A stretch of 64,000 nucleotides of DNA from Arthrobacter sp. EM1 (lineage in GTDB: Bacteria; Actinomycetota; Actinomycetes; Actinomycetales; Micrococcaceae), in the NCBI RefSeq assembly GCF_029964055.1, contig NZ_CP124836.1:3224001-3288000 (forward strand), given 5' to 3'. This document shows positions 1 through 8,722 of the stretch, one piece after another. The notes below the pieces were generated by a model, which saw nothing but the letters and a program-made list of their open reading frames with translations, did no database searches and was not told the DNA's origin. The translations under genes were made by a program, and so were the position numbers. Within the stretch, counting starts at the first letter, position 1; each line of letters opens with the position of its first letter.

Positions 1-838
1 TGCGCGCCCGCGGCGTCAGGCCATAGCGCGCCACGGCCTCACCGCTGGCGACCACCACTGCGGAGGCGCCGTCGTTGAGGGAACTGGAGTTGCCCGCGGT
101 GACGATTCCGCCGGGCTTGACGAGTGGCCGGAGCCCGGCCAGGGACTCGGCGGTGGACCCGCGCCGCGGCCCTTCGTCGGTGTCCACAAGCGATACTTCA
201 CCGCGCCGGCCGGTGACCGGGACGGGGACGATTTCGTCCCTGAAGCGTCCGGCGTCGATCGCCGCCAACGCCAGTTCGTGCGAGCGCAGCGCGAAGCTGT
301 CCGCGTCGGCGCGGGAGATCCCTTCTCGGCCGGCCACTTCTTCGGCGGTTTCGGGCATCGAGAACCGGGCGTTGGATTCCATCCGCGGGTTGACGAACCG
401 GGCACCGATCGAAGTGTCCGCCAGCTCCCCAGGTTTCGCGTAGGGTTTCTCCGGCTTGGCCAGCACCCAAGGTGCCCGGGTCATGGACTCGACGCCGCCG
501 GCCACCACCAGCTCGGCGTCGCCGTTGCGGACCGCCTGCGCCGCCATGCTGACGGCGGTCAGGCCGGAGGCGCACAGCCGGTTGACCGTTACAGCGGGGA
601 CGGCCTCGGGCAAGCCGGCCAGCAGCACTGCCATCCGGGCGACGTTCCGGTTGTCCTCCCCCGCCTGGTTGGCGCAGCCCAGGATGACCTCGTCGATGCT
701 GGCCGGGTCGACGCCGGCGCGAGCCACGACGGCCTGCAGCACGAGCGCGGCCAGGTCATCGGGCCGGACCGTCGCGAGTGCGCCGCCGTGGCGGCCCACC
801 GGCGTGCGGACGCCGCCGACCAGGAATGCCTCGGGCAT
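1..838 (-). CDS. Thiolase (acetyl-CoA acyltransferase), C-terminus outside window
   Basis: The first 279 residues of a thiolase of the acetyl-CoA acetyltransferase / beta-ketoadipyl-CoA thiolase family; the gene runs off the left edge. Family chemistry is thiolytic cleavage of a 3-oxoacyl-CoA, or the reverse condensation. The nucleophilic cysteine is C89 in the motif NRLCASGL, followed by VVAGGVESMTRAP typical of the family. The catalytic His and second Cys of the C-terminal half lie outside the window. The start codon overlaps the stop of the upstream SDR gene by one base (TGATG), so the two are translationally coupled. It is the last visible gene of a five-gene acyl-CoA operon. The substrate cannot be read from the sequence. 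Confidence 0.93.
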   Translation of the reverse strand, partial: MPEAFLVGGVRTPVGRHGGALATVRPDDLAALVLQAVVARAGVDPASIDEVILGCANQAGEDNRNVARMAVLLAGLPEAVPAVTVNRLCASGLTAVSMAAQAVRNGDAELVVAGGVESMTRAPWVLAKPEKPYAKPGELADTSIGARFVNPRMESNARFSMPETAEEVAGREGISRADADSFALRSHELALAAIDAGRFRDEIVPVPVTGRRGEVSLVDTDEGPRRGSTAESLAGLRPLVKPGGIVTAGNSSSLNDGASAVVVASGEAVARYGLTPRAR

Positions 839-1614
839 CAGCGGGCCCCGCCGTTGATGTAGAGCGTCTGGCCGGAGACGTAAGAGGAATCGTCGCTGGC
901 GAAGAAGGCAACGACGGCTGCCACTTCCTCGGGCTGGCCCACCCGGCCCAGCGGCGTGCGGGCCGCCACCGCCTCCTGGTGTTCGGCCGGGCTGCTGCCG
1001 ACGCGCTCGGCGGTGGCCGCGGTCATCGAGGTGGCGATGTAGCCGGGGGCCACGGCGTTGACCGTGACGTTGAATGGGCCGAGTTCGATGGCGAGCGTCG
1101 CCGTCAGGCCCTGAATGCCGGCTTTCGCGGCGGCGTAGTTGGCCTGGCCGCGGTTGCCCAGCGCGCTCCGGCTGCTCAGCGAGACGATTTTCCCGTACTT
1201 CGCAGGGACCATGTACCGCTGGGCCGCACGGGAGCACAGATAGGCACTGGTGAGGTTGGTGGCCAGGACCGAGTCCCAATCCGGCCGGTCCATTTTGAAG
1301 AACAGGTTGTCGCGGGTGATACCGGCGTTGTTGACCAGGATGTCGAGGCGGCCGAACTCCCGATGGATCTCCGCAAAGACCCGGTCCACGGTGGCTTCGT
1401 CGGTGACGTCGCAGGCGGCGGCGATGGCGCGGCCGCCTGCCGCGAGCACCTGCGGGTCGACAGTGATCGCCTGAGCGGTGGCTTTGGCGCCTTCCTCATT
1501 GAGGTCCAGGACGACGACGGTGCCGCCCCCCGCGGCCAGCTTCAGCGCCGTGGCGGCGCCGATCCCCTGGGCGCCGCCAGTGACGACGGCCACTCGGTTG
1601 GTGAAATTAGTCAT
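838..1614 (-). CDS. SDR-family 3-hydroxyacyl-CoA / 3-oxoacyl reductase (FabG-like)
   Basis: 258-residue classical short-chain dehydrogenase/reductase. The cofactor motif GGAQGIG is at residues 13-19, an acidic D37 after the second strand suggests NAD(H) preference, NNAG is at 95-98, S147/S148 come before the catalytic YAAAK (Y160, K164), and PGYIATSM follows. FabG-like SDRs interconvert 3-hydroxyacyl and 3-oxoacyl thioesters. Placed between an acyl-CoA dehydrogenase and a thiolase, it most likely oxidises a 3-hydroxyacyl-CoA for thiolysis (inference). The start has a good ribosome site (GAAGGAAAC). The gene overlaps the thiolase start by one base. Confidence 0.92.
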   Translation of the reverse strand: MTNFTNRVAVVTGGAQGIGAATALKLAAGGGTVVVLDLNEEGAKATAQAITVDPQVLAAGGRAIAAACDVTDEATVDRVFAEIHREFGRLDILVNNAGITRDNLFFKMDRPDWDSVLATNLTSAYLCSRAAQRYMVPAKYGKIVSLSSRSALGNRGQANYAAAKAGIQGLTATLAIELGPFNVTVNAVAPGYIATSMTAATAERVGSSPAEHQEAVAARTPLGRVGQPEEVAAVVAFFASDDSSYVSGQTLYINGGAR

Positions 1615-1676
1615 GGTGTTTCCTTCGCTTGCGTGGAATGTGGCTGATGCCCGGGTGGCGATTGCCTGGCCGGGGA

Positions 1677-2873
1677 CTAGCTGAAGGCGGAGAAACCGGT
1701 AATCTCCCGGCCAACGAGCAGGGACTGGATGGAATCGGTGCCTTCGTAGGTGGAGACGACCTCCATGTCGGTCATATGCCGGGCGACATGGTTCTCCAGC
1801 AGCACACCGTTGCCGCCGAGCATGTCCCGGGCTTCGGAACAGATCCAGCGCGCCTTCTGCGCCGTGTGCATCTTGGCCAGCGACGCCATGGGCCCGGTCA
1901 TGCGTCCGTCCTCGGCCAGGACGGCAAGCCGGAAGCAGATCAACTGCATGGCCGTCAGTTCGGCGAGCATGTTGGCGAGTTTGTTCTGCACCAGCTGGAA
2001 GCTGCCGATCGGTTTACCGAACTGGTGCCGGGTCTTCGCGTAGTCCACCGCGATCTCGTAGGCCGCCATTGCGTGGCCGAGGGACTCCCACGAGGCTCCG
2101 CTGCGGGTGGACGTCAGAACGCGGGTGACGTCCTTGAAGGAGTGGCAGCCGGTGAGCCTATTGTCCGCCGGTACCCTGAGTCCTTCGAGGGTGATGTCCG
2201 GCTGGAGGATCGCCCTTTTGCCGATCTTTCCGGTGATGACCTCGGTGTGATAGCCGTCCGGGTAGCTGCCGTCGTCGTTGCGCTCCATCACAAAGGCCTT
2301 GACCTTGGCGTCCTCGTCGTCGCGGGCGAAGATAATTACGACGTCGGCCATACTGGCGTTGCCGATCCACCGCTTGCGGCCGTTGATGATGTAGTTGTCG
2401 CCCTCCCGCCGAGCGCTGGTCTCCAGGGCCACCGAATCGGACCCATGGTCCGGTTCGGTCAGGGCGAAGGCACCGATTTTGTCCAGGGTGGCCATCGCGG
2501 GGAGCCAGCGCTGCTTTTGTTCCGCGCTGCCGAGCATGTTGATGGTGCCCATGGCCAGGCCGGACTGGACACCCAGGAACGTATTGACGGAGCCGTCGCC
2601 GCGGGAGACTTCCGCCGCGACGATTCCGGCGGCGAGCCGGCTCAGCCCGGGGCAGCCGAATCCGGTGATGGTGGTTCCTACGATGCCGAGGGCGGCGAGT
2701 TTCGGGATCAGCTCGAACGGGAACTCGGCGCGCTCCCAGTAGCCGTTTATAACTGGCAGCAGGTCCTTGTCGACGAAGCTGCGGACCTTCAGCCGAAGGG
2801 CGCGGTCCTCGGCGGTGAGGAAATCATCCAGCAGGTAGAAGTCGGTGCCTTGTGCGGCCGGTTCCGGTGTCAT
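1677..2873 (-). CDS. Acyl-CoA dehydrogenase, glutaryl-CoA-dehydrogenase-like
   Basis: 398-residue FAD enzyme with the N-terminal helical domain (about 18-130), middle beta domain (about 135-235, containing FALTEPDHGSD) and C-terminal four-helix domain. The catalytic base is E377 in TYEGTDSIQ, the place used by glutaryl-CoA dehydrogenases. It resembles that subfamily more than the short-chain dehydrogenases. The start overlaps the thioesterase stop as ATGA, so it is translationally coupled. It should introduce the alpha,beta double bond in the acyl-CoA made by the operon's CoA-transferase. No enoyl-CoA hydratase is encoded in the visible part of the operon, so hydration must come from elsewhere or from genes left of the window. 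Confidence 0.93.
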   Translation of the reverse strand: MTPEPAAQGTDFYLLDDFLTAEDRALRLKVRSFVDKDLLPVINGYWERAEFPFELIPKLAALGIVGTTITGFGCPGLSRLAAGIVAAEVSRGDGSVNTFLGVQSGLAMGTINMLGSAEQKQRWLPAMATLDKIGAFALTEPDHGSDSVALETSARREGDNYIINGRKRWIGNASMADVVIIFARDDEDAKVKAFVMERNDDGSYPDGYHTEVITGKIGKRAILQPDITLEGLRVPADNRLTGCHSFKDVTRVLTSTRSGASWESLGHAMAAYEIAVDYAKTRHQFGKPIGSFQLVQNKLANMLAELTAMQLICFRLAVLAEDGRMTGPMASLAKMHTAQKARWICSEARDMLGGNGVLLENHVARHMTDMEVVSTYEGTDSIQSLLVGREITGFSAFS

Positions 2874-3334
2874 TGGGTCAGCTCCAGGGGTGGGTGATCG
2901 GGAATCTGCGGTTCACGGGGTTCCGTGTTTGCCGGTGTGGGCCGGAACTGGGCGAGCCAGTGCCGTTCGCGTTCCGCCAGGGGCCGCGACTTGCCGGTTT
3001 CGGGCCAGACTGAAACAAGCACTGTCCGGCCCTCGACGGCTACAGCGCCGTTTTGGGTGCCGGTGAATTCGAGGCCGACGGAGCTGGTGCCGATTCTGCT
3101 GACCGCGAGTTCAACGTCGAGGTCTTCGCCGTAGTGGATCGGACGCCGGTAGCTCAGTTCGAGGGCTGCCACTACGGTGGGGGCCACGTCGGTTGAGTGG
3201 ACTCCCTGCATCGTGGCCCGCCATTTGAGTCTCGACTCCTCCAGGAGTGTCACGACTGCGGCGTGGTTGACGTGGCCGTTTAGGTCCTGGTCCGACCACC
3301 GCGGGGAGATCCGGGTCCGGTATGCCTCAGGCAT
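2870..3334 (-). CDS. Acyl-CoA thioesterase (4HBT hotdog fold)
   Basis: 154-residue single-hotdog protein. The opening RISPRWSDQDLNGHVNHAAVVTL-type segment, with D and H in DLNGHVNH, is the signature of 4-hydroxybenzoyl-CoA thioesterase/YbgC-like enzymes. The family hydrolyses acyl-CoA to free acid and CoA. Here it may recycle CoA from a dead-end intermediate (inference). It overlaps the upstream CoA-transferase by 8 bases and the downstream acyl-CoA dehydrogenase by 4, so it belongs to one tightly coupled transcript. Confidence 0.88.
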   Translation of the reverse strand: MPEAYRTRISPRWSDQDLNGHVNHAAVVTLLEESRLKWRATMQGVHSTDVAPTVVAALELSYRRPIHYGEDLDVELAVSRIGTSSVGLEFTGTQNGAVAVEGRTVLVSVWPETGKSRPLAERERHWLAQFRPTPANTEPREPQIPDHPPLELTQ

Positions 3335-4577
3335 GGGCCAGCGTTTTCTGGTGCAGCAGCCAGTTCCGGACCAGCTCGGAGCTTTCGTTGAGCTCCGGCG
3401 GAGCGAGTGAGTAGTCCACCGGGGTGCGGGAGTACTCGACGGGATGCCGCACTGTGGGAATCTGCCGCGCCCCGCTGCCGGCCAGCACTACCGGCTGCAG
3501 CCCGAGCTGCTCGGCGAAATCAACCCCGCCGCGGACATCCTGGATCGGCGCGCACGGCAGCCCCGCCGCGGAGAGCTCAGAAAACCACTGCGCGGCGGAC
3601 TGGGTGGCCAGCCGGGCGTGGAGGATGTCGCGCAGCTCGTCCCGGTGCGCATTGCGTTCCCGGGTCTTGGCGAACTTCGGGTGCCGGCCGACTTCGGGGA
3701 TCGCCAGCGCCCCGCAGAGCCGGACGAACTGGGCATCATTGCCCGTGGCGATGATGATCATGCCGTCGCCGGTCTGCATCGGTGCGTACGGATACATACT
3801 GGGGTGCTCGTTGCCCATCCGGGCCGGCACCACACCGCCGGTCACGTAGGCCGCGGACTGGTTCACCATGCCGGACAGTGCGGAGGTCAGGAGGTTCAGC
3901 TCCACCAACTGGCCTTCGCCGGTCTGGTCCTTGTGGTGCATGGCCCCGAGGATGCCGATGGCCGCGTGCAGGCCGGTAATAACGTCAAAGAGGGCGATGC
4001 CGGCCCGGTACGGCTGCGTGTCCTGGTCACCGGTCAGGCTCATCATTCCCGAGGCGGCCTGCACAAGCAGGTCATAGCCCGGGATGTGCGCGCCTGCCCC
4101 GGTGCCGAACCCGGTGATGGAGGCGTAGATGATGTCCGGCTTCAGCTCCGCGGCGGCGGCATAGTCCAGACCCAGCCGCGCCATGTTGCCGGGCTTGAAA
4201 TTTTCGATCATAACGTCTGCGGAGCGGATCAGCGAGCGCGCCACGTCCAGGTCCTCCGGGTCCTTCAGGTCCAGGGCAATGGAGTGCTTGTTGCGGTTCA
4301 CGGCCAGGAAGAATGTGGCCTCGCCGTCGCGGACCGGGGGCATGTAGGTGCGGGTGTCGTCGCCGTCGGGGCCCTCGACCTTGATGACTGTGGCGCCCAT
4401 ATCGGCCAGCAGCATGGTGGCGTACGGACCAGCCAGCACCCGGCTGAAATCCGCAATGACGACGCCGGCCAGGGGCCCGGTGCCTTCCCGGCCCAGGACG
4501 TCAACGCCGGGCCCGGCTCCGCCTGCGGCGGGGCGGTTGCGCCCGCCGGCCGCCGGTTTACTGCTCGGTTGTGTCAT
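3327..4577 (-). CDS. CoA-transferase family III (CaiB/BaiF)
   Basis: 416-residue class III CoA-transferase. It has the N-terminal VLAGPYATMLLADMGATVIKVE block, the catalytic aspartate region in NRNKHSIALDLKDPED and the VMIENFKPG motif typical of CaiB/BaiF/Frc proteins. The family moves CoA between carboxylic acids. As first gene of the operon it probably activates the acid substrate. I place the start at an ATG preceded by a strong GGAGG ribosome site at 6-7 bases; an upstream in-frame ATG would add ten residues but has no such site. The promoter lies in the divergent gap shared with lysR, which carries a candidate LysR site. Confidence 0.93.
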   Translation of the reverse strand: MTQPSSKPAAGGRNRPAAGGAGPGVDVLGREGTGPLAGVVIADFSRVLAGPYATMLLADMGATVIKVEGPDGDDTRTYMPPVRDGEATFFLAVNRNKHSIALDLKDPEDLDVARSLIRSADVMIENFKPGNMARLGLDYAAAAELKPDIIYASITGFGTGAGAHIPGYDLLVQAASGMMSLTGDQDTQPYRAGIALFDVITGLHAAIGILGAMHHKDQTGEGQLVELNLLTSALSGMVNQSAAYVTGGVVPARMGNEHPSMYPYAPMQTGDGMIIIATGNDAQFVRLCGALAIPEVGRHPKFAKTRERNAHRDELRDILHARLATQSAAQWFSELSAAGLPCAPIQDVRGGVDFAEQLGLQPVVLAGSGARQIPTVRHPVEYSRTPVDYSLAPPELNESSELVRNWLLHQKTLAHA

Positions 4578-4621
4578 TCTGTACCTCCGGTATGTGGTCT
4601 GCATCACCTACCCTCGCAAGC

Positions 4622-4642
4622 GGATTGATCCGCGTCCAATAC
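4622..4642 (-). promoter_or_regulatory. Candidate LysR operator, copy 1
   Basis: Read on the minus strand: GTATTGGA, eight bases, AATCC. It contains the T-N11-A core expected of LysR-type sites and lies between the divergent lysR gene and the CoA-transferase operon. The same arrangement recurs downstream of lysR. It overlaps a partial inverted repeat CCAA-N7-TTGG at 4636-4650. Confidence 0.55.
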
Positions 4643-4750
4643 GCATTTGGTGCTGGATTGATACCCCACCGCCATCAATGCCTATTTCGTTGTGTTGGGT
4701 ATCTTGGGCATATGAACAATGACGTTTACCTGAGCGGAAGCTGACCTGGC

Positions 4751-5659
4751 GTGGAAATACAACAGATCCGGGCCTTCCTGGCCGTGGCCGAAGAATTGCA
4801 CTTCGGCAGGGCCGCGCTCCGGCTCCACATGGCTCAACCGCCGCTGAGCCGGTCCATTCAACGGTTGGAACACGAACTCAAGGCACCGCTCTTTGTCCGG
4901 AGTACCCGGACGGTCCAGCTAACGCCGGAGGGCGAGGCACTGCTGGCGCCGGCCCGGGACATCCTGGCGGCCTGCCGTCGCTCAAGCCTCGCGGTCGCCT
5001 CGGCAGGCCGCGGCGAAACCGGTCGCGTGCGGGTCGCGTTTGCCGGCGTTTCCTCCCACGTGATGGTGGGCAAGCTCGCCAAGCGCGTCCGGGAGGCGCA
5101 TCCGGGAATTGATTTTGAACTGTCCAGCTCCAACTTCGCCCTGCCGGCGATGGACAAGGTCCTGAGCGGTGCCATGGAGGTGGGCCTGGGCCGCTGGAAC
5201 TTCATCCCGGCGCTCCTGGACTCGCGGATCGTGGCCAACGAGCGGCTTGTGGTGGCCTTGTACGAAGCCCATCCCCTCAGCGGCCGCGATTCGCTGAACA
5301 TGGCCGACCTCGCGGATCAGCCCTTCGTCACCCTGCCCGAGCACCCGGGATCGATCCTCCATGACCACCTCCGCAGGCTGTCCGGCGACGCCGGCTACGC
5401 CGCGGAGATCGTCCAGGTGGCCCCGGACTCCCAGACGCTTATGGCGCTCGTCGCCGCGGAAATCGGCGTCGCCCTGACGGTGTCTTCGGTACCGGAGAAC
5501 TTCAACCACCCCGGGGTTATCTTTCTGCCGCTGGACGGCCCGGCCGAGAACATCCAGTTGCGGCTGGTCTGGCGGAATGACAACACCAGCCCGGCACTGC
5601 GGGAGGTCCTTCGGCTCTCGGAAGAAGTCTTGCCGTCGCCGGACGCAGGCGCTCATTGA
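4751..5659 (+). CDS. LysR-family transcriptional regulator
   Basis: 302-residue LysR regulator with GTG start. The N-terminal winged helix-turn-helix (residues 1-60, MEIQQIRAFLAVAEELHFGR onward, then LHMAQPPLSRSIQRLE) is followed by a type 2 periplasmic-binding-like effector domain (about 90-295). It is divergent from the CoA-transferase operon and upstream of a second acyl-CoA dehydrogenase gene. The matching 21-bp sites on both sides suggest it controls both units and probably itself. The inducer is unknown; a pathway acid or its CoA ester is a reasonable guess. Confidence 0.93.
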   Translation: MEIQQIRAFLAVAEELHFGRAALRLHMAQPPLSRSIQRLEHELKAPLFVRSTRTVQLTPEGEALLAPARDILAACRRSSLAVASAGRGETGRVRVAFAGVSSHVMVGKLAKRVREAHPGIDFELSSSNFALPAMDKVLSGAMEVGLGRWNFIPALLDSRIVANERLVVALYEAHPLSGRDSLNMADLADQPFVTLPEHPGSILHDHLRRLSGDAGYAAEIVQVAPDSQTLMALVAAEIGVALTVSSVPENFNHPGVIFLPLDGPAENIQLRLVWRNDNTSPALREVLRLSEEVLPSPDAGAH

Positions 5660-5691
5660 TACGCCCAGGACATCAGCGGCCGCAGGATTTG

Positions 5692-5712
5692 GTATTGGAT
5701 CTTCAGCAATCC
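5692..5712 (+). promoter_or_regulatory. Candidate LysR operator, copy 2
   Basis: GTATTGGA, eight bases, AATCC: same spacing and flanks as the copy upstream of lysR, again with a T-N11-A core. The site has internal symmetry TGGAT-N8-ATCCA. It lies about 80 bases upstream of the GTG start of the second acyl-CoA dehydrogenase, where an activator would bind. Confidence 0.55.
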
Positions 5713-5794
5713 AGCTGTCACAGTGGTCGGAGCTCGACGGGCCTGAAGTAGACCCGCCGTTAACTAGCCGCATCCGACGCCAGGAGAACAAACC

Positions 5795-6982
5795 GTGACC
5801 GTAACCGCACCCGCCCTGGCCCTCGACGATGTGCTCAACCTGGACAGCCTCCTGAGCGCGGATGAGCTGCAGTTGCGAGGCACTGTCCGCGACTTCGTGA
5901 ACAAACGCCTCCGGCCCTACATTGCCAGCTGGTACGAGGACGCCCACTTCCCCTTGGAGCTGGTCCCCGAACTCGGGAAGCTGGGCGTCCTCGGGATGCA
6001 CCTAAAGGGCTATGGCTGCCCCGGCCGCAGCGCCGTCGAATACGGCCTGGCGGCCATGGAACTGGAGGCCGGGGATTCCGGGCTCCGGACCTTCGTCAGC
6101 GTCCAAGGCTCGCTGGCCATGAGTGCCATCCATAAGTGGGGGTCCGAGGAGCAGAAAAACGAGTATCTGCCGGCCATGGCCCAAGGCAGGACGATCGGCT
6201 GCTTCGGGCTGACCGAGCCAACCGCCGGCTCCGATCCGTCCAGCATGGCGACTTTCGCGGAGTCCGACGGCAACGGCGGCTGGGTCATCAATGGCGCAAA
6301 ACGCTGGATCGGGCTTGCCTCAGTGGCCCAGATCGCGGTCATCTGGGCCAACACCCGCGAGGGAATCCGCGGATTCATCGTGCCCACGGATACACCCGGC
6401 TTCACCGCGACGCCCATCGGATCCAAGCTGTCCATGCGGGCATCAATCCAATGCGACATCAGCCTGGCCGACGTCCGGCTGCCGGCCGCGGCGCTCCTCC
6501 CCGGCGCCCGCGGGCTCAGCGGCCCGTTCTCCTGCCTCAACGAAGCCCGCTACGGCATTATCTGGGGTGCCATGGGCGCGGCCCGGGACTCCTACGAATC
6601 CGCCCTCGCATACGCGCAGGAGCGACTGCAGTTTGGCAAGCCCCTCGCCGGCTACCAGCTGACCCAGGAAAAGCTCGTTAATATGCTGCTGGAAATCCAG
6701 AAAGGGACGCTCCTGGCCCTGCATACCGGACGACTGAAAGACGCCGGGACGCTGGAGCCGGTGCAGATTTCGGTGGGAAAGCTGAATAACGTCCGTGAGG
6801 CCATCGCCATCTGCCGGGAAGCGCGCACCATCCTGGGCGGGAACGGCATCACGCTGGACTATTCTCCGCTCCGACATGCCAACAACCTCGAATCCGTGCG
6901 CACCTATGAGGGCACCGACGAGGTCCACACCCTCATCCTGGGCCAGCGCATCACGGGCATCTCCGCCTTCCGCCAAGGCTGA
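5795..6982 (+). CDS. Acyl-CoA dehydrogenase, glutaryl-CoA-dehydrogenase-like (second copy)
   Basis: 395-residue FAD-dependent dehydrogenase with GTG start and ribosome site CAGGAG. The middle domain has FGLTEPTAGSDPSSM, and the catalytic glutamate is E372 in TYEGTDEVHTLILGQ. It is of the same subfamily as the dehydrogenase in the divergent operon but clearly divergent in sequence, so a paralogue with a different substrate or step rather than a recent duplication. True glutaryl-CoA dehydrogenase (oxidation and decarboxylation to crotonyl-CoA) is possible but not proven. It is a single-gene unit with its own candidate LysR site upstream. Confidence 0.92.
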   Translation: MTVTAPALALDDVLNLDSLLSADELQLRGTVRDFVNKRLRPYIASWYEDAHFPLELVPELGKLGVLGMHLKGYGCPGRSAVEYGLAAMELEAGDSGLRTFVSVQGSLAMSAIHKWGSEEQKNEYLPAMAQGRTIGCFGLTEPTAGSDPSSMATFAESDGNGGWVINGAKRWIGLASVAQIAVIWANTREGIRGFIVPTDTPGFTATPIGSKLSMRASIQCDISLADVRLPAAALLPGARGLSGPFSCLNEARYGIIWGAMGAARDSYESALAYAQERLQFGKPLAGYQLTQEKLVNMLLEIQKGTLLALHTGRLKDAGTLEPVQISVGKLNNVREAIAICREARTILGGNGITLDYSPLRHANNLESVRTYEGTDEVHTLILGQRITGISAFRQG

Positions 6983-7039
6983 AGGCGCCTTCCGCAGCCG
7001 CTTCAGCGGGCGGGCATTAGTCCCGGATGGCAAGCCGCA

Positions 7040-7067
7040 CCGGCCCGGAGTTGGCCAACCCGGCCGG
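7040..7067. terminator. Possible terminator hairpin between convergent genes
   Basis: A 9-bp stem with one mismatch (CCGGCCCGG with CCCGGCCGG) around a loop that itself contains the palindrome TTGGCCAA. It sits between the convergent acyl-CoA dehydrogenase and PucR genes. There is no T-tract, so intrinsic termination is only a suggestion. Confidence 0.3.
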
Positions 7068-7081
7068 GGCCGCCCTTGGTG

Positions 7082-8689
7082 TTAGAGATCCTTCAACCGG
7101 TACAGCATCAATGCCACGTGCAGGGAGGTCCGGGATTCCGGCTCATCCAGTTCGAGGCCAAGCTTTCGTTCCAGGCGCGCCAACCGCGAATACAGTGTTG
7201 GCCGGCTCAGGAAGCTGGTGCGGGCCAGTTCGGCCTTATTCCCCTGAGCTTCCAGGTATTTTTCAAGCAGCAGCAGTTCCTCGGACTCGTTTCCGCCCAG
7301 AATTCCCGCCAATTCGCCTTCCACGAACGTCTGGACCCGCGGATCACTGCGCAGGAGAGCCAGCAGCCCCCGCAGCCGGATGTCGGCAGCGCGATAAAAC
7401 GGCTTGCCTCGTTTTTGCAGCGTGCTGGCCGCTTCGGCTACGTGATTCGCCTCATCAAGTCCGGCGGCGGCCAGCAGGAGGGAACCCTGCGGATGTCCAA
7501 TGCCGGCAGCCCACTGCAGGTCTTCGGCGCTGTCTGCTGCCAGGCGGCGAAGCTCGGCGCAGATTCTCGTGACGGCCCCCTCCTCAGCCTGTTTCGGCGG
7601 CAGGCCAAGCAACAGGGCCACCGTGCCGGTCTGCAAACTTGCAGCCAGGGCAGAGTACTTCAGCGATTGAAGCGAGCGGTTCACCGATTCCAACAGCGCC
7701 CGCTCCCTTCGCTGGAGGGCCAGGGGGCCCTCGCCGCCCCGCGGGTCCAGCCGAAAGACCACGGGCACGTACATCTGATAGCTCCGGAGCCCCAGCGCAC
7801 CTGCCCGCGCCTGGGCCTCGGCTTCGCTGAGGGAGCGCGGTTGGCGGAGCTCGTGCATCAAACCCGCGCGTGCCTGGTATCCGAGTTCGCGCTGATCCCG
7901 TTCGGCGAATCGATTGATGGAAAGCGCCTGGCCTGCCCGTTCAAGCACCATCGACGCGTCCGTGTCATTGTCCAGCGTCACCGGCACCACCAGCCTGCCC
8001 CAGCGCTGTGAGCGAAGGCCGACGGGCGTCTGCAGCCAGTTTTCCTCACCGGTGCGTGTGGTGGCCTCGTTGAGATGGACAACGCGGGAGCGGTTCTCCC
8101 AGTCGTTGAGCAGCTTTCCGGCCGGAACGCCGGCACCGTCGAAGGCGAGGACCAAGTGCGAAATATTCTCGAGAACAACCGGCGCACCGATCAGCTGCGC
8201 CGCACGGGCGACGATCTCGTCCGCGCCGGCACTCTCCAGGCTGAGCAGCGTAAACACCTCATGAACATGCCTTGCCTTCTCAACCCGCTCCAGCTGCCCG
8301 GCGAGGATTATCTTGTGCACGTTTTCCGTGATTTCCACAAAACGCACCGGCTTGCGCACCAGGATCACCGGAATTCGAGCAGAAGCTGCCGCCTCGCGCA
8401 GCGCCCGTGACGCTTCAGCCCTGTCATCGAGGATTTCCACGATCACTCCTGCGGCGCCCAGGGACGCCAGTTCGGCCAAATACCGGGTGGCGGCGCTGCT
8501 GGAATCTTCAAAGGCCAGGCCCGTGGTGAGCACCAGCTCCCCGCCTTCAAGAAATCCCGTGAGGTTCCGGAGCTCGGCCACATGGATCCACCGCACCGGA
8601 GTCCCAAGCTTGCTGGCCCCGGTGAGGATCTCGGGATCCCCTTTCCTGACAGCAGGAAGGGAAAGGATGTGGTCAACGGTCAAGCGCAT
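7082..8689 (-). CDS. PucR-family transcriptional regulator
   Basis: 535-residue regulator. The N-terminal PucR domain (about 1-125, opening MRLTVDHILSLPAVRKGDPE) is followed by a GGDEF-like middle region, and the C-terminal PucR-type helix-turn-helix contains SRPTLYSRLARLERKLG (about 490-525). PucR proteins usually respond to purines or small catabolic substrates. The gene lies 33 bases downstream of the flavin monooxygenase on the same strand, so it may be cotranscribed and regulate that enzyme or the nearby catabolic units. The target is not visible. Confidence 0.9.
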   Translation of the reverse strand: MRLTVDHILSLPAVRKGDPEILTGASKLGTPVRWIHVAELRNLTGFLEGGELVLTTGLAFEDSSSAATRYLAELASLGAAGVIVEILDDRAEASRALREAAASARIPVILVRKPVRFVEITENVHKIILAGQLERVEKARHVHEVFTLLSLESAGADEIVARAAQLIGAPVVLENISHLVLAFDGAGVPAGKLLNDWENRSRVVHLNEATTRTGEENWLQTPVGLRSQRWGRLVVPVTLDNDTDASMVLERAGQALSINRFAERDQRELGYQARAGLMHELRQPRSLSEAEAQARAGALGLRSYQMYVPVVFRLDPRGGEGPLALQRRERALLESVNRSLQSLKYSALAASLQTGTVALLLGLPPKQAEEGAVTRICAELRRLAADSAEDLQWAAGIGHPQGSLLLAAAGLDEANHVAEAASTLQKRGKPFYRAADIRLRGLLALLRSDPRVQTFVEGELAGILGGNESEELLLLEKYLEAQGNKAELARTSFLSRPTLYSRLARLERKLGLELDEPESRTSLHVALMLYRLKDL

Positions 8690-8722
8690 CTACACAGTGT
8701 AACTATTGGGCGGTTCTTTCGA

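Noticed and set aside
6983..7081. Small gene in the gap between the second acyl-CoA dehydrogenase and PucR
   Set aside because: No start with ribosome site; the gap holds only a GC-rich imperfect hairpin.
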